This document shows positions 1 to 9,500 of a DNA stretch of 10,755 nucleotides, one piece after another. Positions within the stretch are counted from its first letter, which is position 1, and the number at the start of each line of letters is the position of its first letter. The position numbers and the translations under genes were made by a program. This DNA is from UBA6170 sp034429975. Its GTDB lineage: Bacteria; Chloroflexota; Anaerolineae; Anaerolineales; Anaerolineaceae. Location of the stretch: the NCBI GenBank assembly GCA_034429975.1, contig DAOUFM010000083.1:1-10755 (forward strand). Direction: 5' to 3'. The notes beneath the pieces are model-generated. The model searched no databases and was not told the origin of the DNA. It saw only the letters and a list, made by a program, of their open reading frames with translations.

Positions 1-126
1 GAAGAAAGGAGGCTTTATTGAAGGCTAAATCTTGACCTTGAGTTGTTTATTTTGGTAAATATCCATCCGATCTTGGTGGTAAACATGACCCGACTTTTGG
101 TGGTAAACTCCCTCCGGCTATTGACA
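1..126. mobile_element. candidate terminal end of an insertion sequence (IS21-like), body outside the window
   Basis: This stretch holds no convincing gene. It has three 24-bp direct repeats and then ends in TATTGACA at 119-126. Read on the minus strand it begins TGTCAATAGCC and continues into repeated GTTTACCACCAA boxes. Several tandem transposase-binding repeats just inside an end that finishes in CA is the arrangement known for IS21-family elements, and Mu- or Tn7-type elements are similar. If so, the element extends left out of the window and the boundary lies at 126/127, exactly where a palindrome begins. No transposase reading frame is visible, so family assignment is inference. A non-mobile regulatory repeat cluster is the main alternative. 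Confidence 0.35.
54..125. repeat. three tandem 24-bp direct repeats
   Basis: GGTAAA starts at 54, 78 and 102, an exact 24-bp period. The second and third copies share the longer box TTGGTGGTAAAC (73-84 and 97-108). The first copy is more diverged (TTTTGGTAAAT). All three also carry a C-rich run in the middle of the unit. The pattern is read directly from the sequence. A role as transposase or other protein binding sites is inferred from the spacing and the neighbouring TTGACA border. Confidence 0.75.
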
Positions 127-150
127 CCCTCTCCAAGCCATTGGAGAGGG
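127..150. repeat. REP-like palindrome with GC-rich tail
   Basis: CCCTCTCCAA (127-136) and TTGGAGAGGG (141-150) form a perfect 10-bp stem around the loop GCCA. The G-rich run GGCCGGGGGGTGAGG follows directly (151-165). CCCTCTCC...GGAGAGGG followed by a GGGGTGAGG tail is a common dispersed intergenic palindrome type in many bacterial genomes. No T-tract follows, so it is not a standard intrinsic terminator. It could still stabilise or attenuate transcripts, or serve as an insertion target. Confidence 0.7.
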
Positions 151-176
151 GGCCGGGGGGTGAGGTGTTTTCACAA

Positions 177-204
177 GCTGATGGCTGATAGCTCATGGCT
201 GATG
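177..204. repeat. four copies of a 7-bp tandem repeat (GCTGATG type)
   Basis: GCTGATG (177-183), GCTGATA (184-190), GCTCATG (191-197) and GCTGATG (198-204) lie head to tail with one mismatch each in the two middle copies. Short heptamer arrays of this sort occur in non-coding DNA of several bacterial groups. It lies about 170 bp upstream of the -10 box of the large gene, so a direct promoter effect is unlikely. Confidence 0.75.
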
Positions 205-295
205 GAGAAAAAAAGTCCAATGGTTGTTGTTGGGTTACCCCTTTTGAGGAAAAACAAACTGCTGGGTTTTATCAATAAGTCAACCAATTAGTATT

Positions 296-373
296 TCAAA
301 TAAAACTTAAAAACTTATCAGAATCAATAACAAAAAGTTAGTGAAACCCGGCACAAAAAACAATTTTTTTAGG
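296..373. promoter_or_regulatory. AT-rich upstream region with A-tracts
   Basis: From about 290 the base composition shifts to strongly AT-rich. Runs of four to six A lie at 302-305, 309-313, 332-336 and 355-360, with a shorter AAA at 344-346. The 3' part is spaced by roughly 11-12 bp, close to a helical turn, which is compatible with intrinsic bending upstream of the promoter. AAAAAA (355-360) and TTTTTT (364-369) also form a small inverted repeat. Between 205 and 295 I see nothing recognisable. Confidence 0.3.
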
Positions 374-379
374 TATAAT
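374..379 (+). promoter_or_regulatory. -10 box of the promoter for the giant surface-protein gene
   Basis: A perfect TATAAT lies 52 bp upstream of the ATG at 431. No good TTGACA-like -35 hexamer lies 16-18 bp upstream: 351-356 reads GCACAA, inside an A-rich/T-rich stretch. The promoter may therefore rely on the A-tract region or on an activator. A transcript would start at about 386, giving a leader of roughly 45 nt. Confidence 0.5.
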
Positions 380-415
380 ATGTATATTTAAGCAATAATT
401 AATAATACATAAAAA

Positions 416-423
416 GAGAGGGA
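416..423 (+). promoter_or_regulatory. ribosome binding site for the giant gene
   Basis: The purine run GAGAGGGA, containing AGGGA at 419-423, ends 7 nt before the ATG at 431. This spacing supports that ATG as the start, which also places a signal peptide exactly at the N-terminus. Confidence 0.7.
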
Positions 424-430
424 CTTAATT

Positions 431-514
431 ATGAAGCATCAAAGGACCAAAATATCTATTTGGAGCTTAATTGTATTATTTATTTTTATTTCTACTTATA
501 TACCTGCTTCCGCG
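431..514 (+). other. signal peptide of the giant protein
   Basis: Residues 1-28 show a basic start (MKHQRTK), a hydrophobic core of about 17 residues (ISIWSLIVLFIFISTYI) and a PASA|K cleavage site after Ala28. This is a standard Sec/signal peptidase I pattern. There is no lipobox cysteine. It is the only strongly hydrophobic segment in the protein. Confidence 0.88.
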
Positions 515-3500
515 AAGCCGCTGTTTGCACCGAACCCAATGGTTGGAGTGAATTCCCCGGATGACCCATTTATCGGGGAGGTTTTCACGCTTGAGGTATC
601 CTTTAGTAACCCCGGAGATACAGGCTATGGTCCTTATGTGAATCTCTTTTTGCCTTTAAGTGGTGCCGATGGGTTAACACCTCCTGGTCCGAATGATGGT
701 GCTTCTTTTGTGAGTGCCAGCTTCCTGGGCGGTTCAATTACCTCCCAGGTATTGACCTGCCCGGCAGGGGGCAGTATCACCCATCCATTAACCAATCAGA
801 CGGTTGTGTGCCCCCCACAACCTCCAGGTTTATACGCTCCTTTCGAATGGCAACTGGTGGTCTTCACGCTGCCTTTTGGCTCTTATGTAGCAGCTCAACC
901 AGATGCAGTTATCAGCGTGGATGTTAATTTAAGTAATTTCGCTGATCTGAATGTTCCATTGCCGATTTACACAGAAAGTGGCTTTATGTATGGAGCCGAT
1001 CCGTTGAATAACCCGGGTGTTGACCCGGCAATTGTTGGAACTCGTGGTCAAACAACCGTTACGCCCAAACTGATCACCCTTGAAAAGACCTACAATGGTC
1101 CCGAGGATGAAACCGCTACCGGTCCCAACTATCCCCGGCAATACACCATCACTGCTGAAATTGCTCAGGGACAGACGGTAACAAATCTGGAGGTGACCGA
1201 TTCGCTGCCGGATAATATGCAATTTACCCGATACATCAGCATCAGCCCGGCTGCTAATTGTAGTTGGCCTTCCACCTCAAAACCAGGTGGCGATGTAAAC
1301 TGTACATTTGCTGCGGCAACCGGCACAGTTGTGATTGTGTTCGAATATTATATCCCGCTGAATGATTTGGATGGTGTTCCGGTGATTGACCCGGTCAGCG
1401 GTGATGATGTGCTCTCCTGTAATAATGTAAGCGCCGTTGGGGATTGGAATCCGCTGGATCCACGGGATGACGGAGCGGTTGGCAATGTCAATGAGAACCC
1501 GGCGGCCTGCGAACATCAATTGACTGACAAATCCATCGCTATTCAAAAAGGTGTCAGCGTGGTAGGTGGAGGTATCCCTGCTCCAGGGAAATACCTGGAA
1601 TATACTTTAAATTTCCAGGTGTCTGATTATTTTGCTTTCAAAGATGTGCTGGTAACCGATGTGATTTCAGATGGTCAGCATTTTGATCCTTCTTTCCCGC
1701 CCACGCTATTAATTAATGGAAATGGTTTTACCACCGGACCAACAGATATTGCGGCAGCTAACTTTGAGGTTGCCTGTAATTACACCGGCGCGGTCATTAA
1801 TGGCAGTGATTGTACCAGCCTTGATCCGGCGGCTGATAATGGCATGACCACCCTGCGTTTTGACGTCTCCGCTGAGTTAATTTCCCGTTCTTTCGAAGGC
1901 AAGATGATTGGCGGTTGTGTGCCCTTAACTGGTACAGGTGGGTCTGAGCCTTCCTGTAGCGTTTACAACAATGGTGCTACCACCGGCACGATCGTGTTTC
2001 GCACCAAAGTTCTGGAAAACTTTGTTGATGATTATCCATCGGGCGACCCATCCGTGGATCAGGGCGATGTGTTAAATGATAACGTCACCGTTTCCGGAAA
2101 CCTGTTATCCGTCGATGATGTCGATAAGCTTACTGGTGCAAGCGAAGAGGATACTAGTGCTGCTTCTGTGGCGATTCCTTACGGCCAGATCACCAAAGGG
2201 ATTTACGCGTTGAATGGGAATACTTCCTTCAGCAGCCCGGTACGGATTGCGCCGGGAGATACGGTTACTTATCGAGTCAGCTACACCCTGCCAATCAGTA
2301 GATTTGAAGATTTGGTCATAACCGATTATTTGCCATTACCAATATTTAATGCCACTGAGATAACAACCTTTACAGCCAGTGTTTGTGACACCCCTGCGGC
2401 TGGAATGGCCTGCTATGGAGAGAATGACACCTATCACAATTTGGCTGGAGCAGTCACTCCAACATTAGCGACAAGTGGTCCGCTGGCATCGAATTCAATT
2501 TCCTGGACATATGGAAATAATGATGACGTTAACCGCCCAGCCAGCGTGATTGATCTTTTGTTTACGGTAACCGTCAATAATCAACCGTTTGCAGATGGTC
2601 TTTTCCTGACCAACCAGGCGCAAACCGTTGAAGCTTCCACCAATGCTGGTGCTAATAATGAAAATAACATTATTCAAATCATTCTGACCGAGCCAGTTGT
2701 AGGGATCACCAAGGGTGTGGTCTGGACGGATCGGGTTGGAAACCCATCCCCGCTTTTCTCTCCTGCCCAGGTTGGACCCAACGGCGTTACGTTTGATGGA
2801 ACATCAGCCTGTAACACGCGTTTTGTTGGAACAATTTCATCCGATGGGTTGGCTGCCAATCCGATAAACAGCAACGTCAGCAACCTGGATGCTGGTGACA
2901 CCGTGTTAATGGCGGTTGTTCTTGAAAACACCGGACGCTATCAAGCCTTTGATGTGCAGGTAAAGGATGCTTTGCCATCCGGATTATCCTATGTGCCTGG
3001 TTCTTTATGTGTGTCCGATGGCTTTGGTTCAAGCTTGTCGTATTCCGATTTGGATGGCGGTTTGTTCGGGGTCGGACTTGAACTGACTGATGGCGCTACT
3101 ACCGGGGCTCTGGCTCGTGGGAAAGATAGCAATGATGTTGCCACAGCAGACGGCTCCAACATCGCTATTATCACTTACCTGGCGACCCTGGATGCGAATG
3201 TCGAAGCTGGTGGTACCTACACCAACGTTAGCACACTGACCAATTATGCCGGTGCTGAAAACGGCCCAGATCATACCTATACCGACCCGCAGGACGATGC
3301 CACGGTAACCGTTTTTACCCCCACTGTGGACAAAAACCTGACAGCCACAGATCGGGATTTCACCAGCGGCAATTCAGTAGCGATTGGTGAAATTGTTACC
3401 TATACAGTCACCGTCAAAGTGCCCGAAGGGGTCACAAAAAATGTGGTTCTGACAGACCAACTGGATGCTGGTTTGGCTTTCGTTGGCTGTGATTCAATCA

Positions 3501-6500
3501 CTGCTTCATCCGGGGTGAGTACCAATGTTGCTGGTGGATTTTCAGGAATTTGCAGCGGGGTTTCTGTTACCTATGCCGGCAACAATACATCCGTTAATCA
3601 AGGACGCTCCATTTCTTACGATTTCGGAACGATTACTAACAATAATACAAATAATGCGGTCGACGATACCATCACCATCGTTTACCGGGCAGTCGTTCTG
3701 AATAGCCTGGGGAATAACCCCGGCACCAATCTGAATAATAATGCTGTGCTGACCTGGGATGGCGGCAGCGATTCTGACAGTGCCGATAATGTCACCGTGG
3801 TTGAACCTTTCTTACAGGTGAATAAAACAGCCAGCCCGGCAACTGGTGTAGATGCAGCCGATACGATAACTTTCTCAGTGACTGTTGCGCATACCGGGCA
3901 AAGTGGCGTGAATGCTTTTGATGTTCATATTAAAGATGATTTAAGTGCTTTGCCATATACCCTTACATCCCTCAGTTTACCGCCTACTTTTTCCGGCGAT
4001 ACCTGCGGTACTCCATCGGTAACGGATAACTCAATTTTGACTGGAAATTTGATTGATCTGGTGATTGATCAGCTACCTTTAGGTTGTTCTGCGACTTTGA
4101 CTTATACTGCAACCGTTAATGTTACTGTTACCCCACAACAAGTGATTACCAACACCGCCTATGCGGATTGGACCAGCTTACCGGGTGACAATAACGACGA
4201 TCTTTCCGGGCACAATAATCTAAGCTGTGAACGCACAGGCGACACTTCAGATTGCGGTGCGACTGCGAATGATTATCGCGCCAATGACCCGGCGGATGTC
4301 ACCATTAAAGCAGCGGCATTTACCAAGACACTGGTTAGCACTGGTCTGGTAAATCCAAGCAATACCCTTCTACAGGCTGTCATCGGCGAGACCATTGATT
4401 ATCAGGTTGTTTTAACGATCCCTGAAGGTACTACTCCAAATCTCGAAATTCGGGATATGTTGGACAGCGGTTTGGCTTTTGTTGGCTGTATTAGCCTGGC
4501 AGCTTCACCTGGTTTGAGCACTGACCTGTATGGTGGTTTTTCCGCGGCCTGCCCGGTCCCTCCCCAGAGCCCGGCGGTTAACCCAACTGTGTCAGCTAAT
4601 GCACGATCAATTATTTACAAACTTGGAAACGTTGTCAATAACAACACCAATAATGCGGTTGCGGAAACAATCACGATCAATTACCGGGTGGTGGTGCTGA
4701 ATACGGCTGCCAACCAGGCTGGAACGGAATTAAACAACTCTGCCAGACCCTATTCTGGGACTACGGCTCTGACGCCTGACAGTTCTGCCAATAATGTCAC
4801 GATTATTGAACCAACCCCAACCGTTGCCAAAGCAGCTACGATTGGCGGTGGCAGTATTGGTTTGCCAGGACAGGAAGTGGTTTACACCATTACCATTAAT
4901 AACCCGGCCACCGGTTCAACCGATGCCTACGACCTGGTGATTAACGACCTCTTACCTAAAGTCGATCCCGAGGCTGACCCGCAGGACAATCGCTCACTCA
5001 TTGTCGACCCGGAAATTGACTCTGTGACCGGTGGCAATGTTGCAGACTATCAACTGGTAGGCTCGAATGCAGGGGGCTGGCTTTTAGAAAATATCAACCC
5101 CTTGACTGTTCCGGTTAACCACACCATCACAATTGTCATCAAGGGCACTTTGCTGCAGGTGGTTCCACCGGCGGTTTCGGCGGATCAATTGATCAAAAAT
5201 ATTGTCGATATGACCTGGACGAGCTTGCCAGGTAATCCGGGGCAGGTATCAACGTACGCTACTGATTCGCGTGAGCGCGATGGTTCTGGCGGGGTCAATG
5301 ATTATGCCACCGATAGCGATGCGGATATTCGTATTGAAAATATTGTCTTCTCGAAGGAACTGATCGATTTTGGCAATCCTCCAAATGTCTTAAGTGGTCA
5401 GGATGTTCGTATTGGTGAGATAATTCGTTACCGGGTGACATTCCAAATCCCACGGGATGTATACCTGAATGACTTAACCTTCGCCGATACACTGGATGAT
5501 GGCCTGGCATATGTTACCTGTTCTGCAATTAATGCCGAAAGCGATTTAGTATCCGATTTAACAAATGCATTTTCGTGTAGTAACGGAACGATTGCAATCA
5601 CAAATAACGGAATGAATCTGGCGATTGGTTTTGGAAATGTCAAAAATGAAAACCTAAATCAATCCCGAAGCATCGTGGTGGAGTATGACGTCATCGTTTT
5701 GAATACAAGTTCTAATCAGCGTGATGGCTTGCGCAATAATGCCGTCACAGCTAACTTTACCGTTAATGGTGATTCTACTACTTTAAATACGAACGCACCG
5801 GATGTAACCATTAATGAACCTGATCTGACGATCGACAAACAGGCTTCTCCAACAGTAGGAGATGCAGGAGATGTCATCACCTTTACAGTGACGGTGAACA
5901 GCCAATCCGGCACGAATTATAACGATGCTTATGATGTGGTCTGGGAGGATGTAATTCCGACCGGGTTTACCTATGTGACTGGTTCGGCAGCTTATGTGAG
6001 TGGCGAGACACTCACCAGCGGGCCAACTTATGACACCGGCACAAAGACTCTTTCTGCCGGGTGGGGTGTATTCCCGCCAGGTTCATCCTCTGTGATCACC
6101 TTCCAGGCAACACTGGATGGCGATGTTTTGCCCAATCAGGTTATCAATAATGCGGTTGATCTGTATTGGACCAGTATGCCGGGAACGGTGGATAATCCCT
6201 CCCCACACACTGACCTGGATTGTGAGCGAACCGGAAAATCATCAGAATGCGGAGGCGACGCTAACACTTATCATGATGATGATCAAGCAACTGTTACCGT
6301 TAATGCTGTTGAATTTATGAAAGGTCTCACAGCCACCAGCGCCGATCATACGACTGGCAACAACTTGACGATCGGAGAGGTAGCCACCTTCTCACTGACG
6401 ATCACACTGCCGGAAGGGACTATCCCGACGCTGAACGTGACCGATCAAATCCCAACCGGCATGGCGTACGTCGCTAACAGCCTGGTGTTCGATCACACCG

Positions 6501-9500
6501 GTTTTGGTGGTTCTTATGACACACCGGTAGTAACCCCGGCAGCTAACACCAATGGCACCAATGGACAGGACCTGCAAATCGTGCTTAACAATGTGATTGT
6601 TCCGGCGACAACTGGAACCGTGAATAACGTCCTGGTGATCCGGTTCAATGCGGTTGTGTTGAATGTAATTGGTAACCAGGCTGGTAATAACCTGGTAAAC
6701 TCCGCCAGTTATCAGATCGGAACCCAGCCAGCAGTGTCTTCTAACAATGTCACCATGCCAGTGGTGGAACCCGAGTTAACCATCACGAAATCCTTTGACG
6801 CGACGAATGCTCCATTTGAAGCAGGTGATACGGTTCCGTACACCTTGGTGATTAGCAACACTTCTGGATTAAATGCATTCGATGTGGACATCAGCGACTA
6901 TGCGTATGCGACCGTCTCGAATGTACAAACAACACAATCGCCTGTCAACCTGGTTAATTTACAGGATCTGACCAGCGGCAACCATGTCCATTTCACAGTT
7001 GGAGAATTTCCAACGGGCACAACCCTGACGATTACCTATGATGTTGTTCTGCCGGATACTTTGCAGGTAGGCGAAACAGTTGAGAATACTGCTACAGTTC
7101 GCTGGACTTCTCTGGATGGAACTGATCAAAACGAACGTACCGGTGTCCCCAGTGACCCGGTTAATGACTACATTGATGAGGATAATCAGGATTTCACTGT
7201 TGAATTGCCTGCAATTTCCAAATCGGTAGATAAGATCGAAGCAACCATCGGTGAGACAGTCCGCTTTACCCTGAACATTACCAGCCCCAAAGGCACGATT
7301 GAAGACTGGGTGATCACCGATACTCTGCCGGCTGGCCTCATTTATGCCGGCAATATTACTCAATCGGGCTTCACTTTCCCGGCGCCAGTGGTTTCAACGC
7401 CGAATGATGGTTCGGCTGCTGTCACGTTGACTTGGACAATGACTAACCCATCGGTTATCACCAATAACAGCATGTCGATCAGTTTCGACGTAGTGGTGGC
7501 GAACGTTACTGGCAACCAGGATGGCGACAATCGTGAAAATAGCGTGTTGATGGGCTACACCGATGGAAATGTTGATCCTCAGGAGGACGAGGATACCGCG
7601 GACTTCGACATCATCGAACCAGATTTACTGGTGAGTAAGAACTTCAATCCCAACCCGGCAGGTCTTGGTCAAACGGTGACCTACACAATTACTTTGTCCC
7701 ATAGCCCAAACAGCCATGCGACCGCGCACGACATCTTCCTGGATGATGTCATTCCAACCGGGTTGACCTATGTGCCTGACTCCATTGGCGGCACCTGCAC
7801 CAGTGGTAGCCTGACCTGGGTTGATAGCGCTGAACCGACCCTAACCTGGAAATTGAATCAATTACCATTGGGTAATAGCTGTACGCTGACCTATCAGGTA
7901 ACCGTTGACAGTGATACTTTAAGTGAAACTTTGACCAATGCTGTCAGCGGTGGTTACTCCACTTTACCTGATGACCCTGATCAGGAACGGGATTATGACC
8001 TGGAAACCGAAGTGGATTTGATTCCTATCGGTCCTGATTTTGATATTGAAAAGAGTGACGGAGATATTAGAACAGAACCCGGTGGAATTGTTGTATACAC
8101 GATTGATTATTCAAATAATGGCACCGGTACTGCTTTGGGTGTAAAAATAACTGAAACAGTTCCTGAATACACCACTTATGATACTTCTTCAAACACTTAT
8201 TCGTGGAATTGTGCGGATGGATCGCCAAATCCAACCGAATGCGTATTGACAATTGGCGATCTACCTGCGAGCGCTACCGGATCCGTTACTTTTGCTGTAA
8301 AAGTTGATGATGTGGTTCCAGCAGGCGTGACAGAAATTTACAACATTGCCTTTATTAGCGATAACGGATCTAGTGGTATTGATCCTAAATCAGATGATGA
8401 AGACACTCCCCTGGATGCTGTTCCGGATATCACCGTCACCAAGACCGATCATGTTACCCAGGTTGCACCCGGTGCTACTCTGACCTATGAAATCGTGGTC
8501 AGCAATGTGGGCAACCAGGATGCTACCGGTGTGCTGGTGGTCGATACAATCCCGGCTGGCACCACTTTCGTCGAAGCCGATCAATCTGGCACGTTCAATA
8601 GCGGCACTGGGGAAGTTAGCTGGCCAGTCTTTAACCTGGCAGCCGGAGATTCCAGAACCTTCACGGTGAAGGTATTGGTAGATAAACCACTTGACCCTGA
8701 AATCGTCAGTATCCTTAACACGGTCACCGCTAACGATGATGGCAGCAATGGAGAAGATCCGACCCCTGAAAATAATGAAGACACTGATGAAGATGCCATT
8801 GGAAACGGCTTCAAACAAATTGTTGTGGGTGACCTGTATGGCGAGGATAACCCTGCGCCGGCACCAGGTTCACCGTTAACGGTAAGGATTGGTGACGTGA
8901 TCACCTATGAGGTCAGTCTGCTGATTGGAGCTGGTAGCACCCTGGAAGACCTGGTGTTGACCGACGTCCTCGATAGTGGCTTCGCCTTTGTCGACTGTGA
9001 AGTGGAAGGTGTTGGACTGACCGAAGATCCGGCGCACCCGTTTGCTACGCTGTGTAGCTCCAGTTCTATGCTGGTGGAAACAGAACCGACTGGTTCAACC
9101 AATCCGGCTGATCCGGGCAGGAAGCTGACCCTGACATTTGGTGATGTATCAAATTACTCTCAAGGTGATCTGTATCTGCTGGTACGCTATCGGGTGAAAG
9201 TATTAAATTCGGCTGAAAACGTGCGTGACCTTTTGTTGGGCAACGATGCTGAGTGGACCTGGGATGGCGGCAATATCCCCATGAAAGCGGAAGATGTTAA
9301 AGTGGTTGAACCTGATTTGGTCGTTGAAAAATCGGTTAATCCCTTAACAGCCATGAATGGACAGGAAGTAACCTTCACTTTGAAGATTCGCCACACTCAG
9401 AAGAGCAATAGCTATGCTTATGATGTTGTTCTGGAAGATAAAGTTCCTGGTGGGCTGATTTATGTACCCGGCTCTTTGACATTTGTCTCCGGTCAAACAC

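Noticed and set aside
2..28. Possible last codons of an upstream gene (ending ...GFIEG, stop at 26-28)
   Set aside because: Only nine codons are visible and another frame also stops nearby (33-35); nothing distinguishes them.
54..125. 24-bp repeats as a CRISPR array
   Set aside because: The shared part is only 6-12 bp, there are three units and there is no room for spacers.
54..125. 24-bp repeats as replication iterons
   Set aside because: No DnaA boxes (TTATCCACA type) or replication gene nearby; a mobile-element end fits the TTGACA border better.
127..150. Palindrome as an intrinsic terminator
   Set aside because: The stem is strong, but it is followed by GGCCGGGGGG rather than a T-run.
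43..291. An 82-codon open frame in the left flank
   Set aside because: It runs straight through the 24-bp repeats, the palindrome and the heptamer array, has no ribosome binding site, and its translation is low-complexity (ILVVN/LLVVN) because of the repeats.
8390..8818. Antisense open frame of 142 codons; similar ones at 6959-7363 and 9827-10195
   Set aside because: They lie opposite the well-supported repeat or sortase coding sequence and no ribosome binding site or family resemblance is apparent; they are by-products of the codon pattern.
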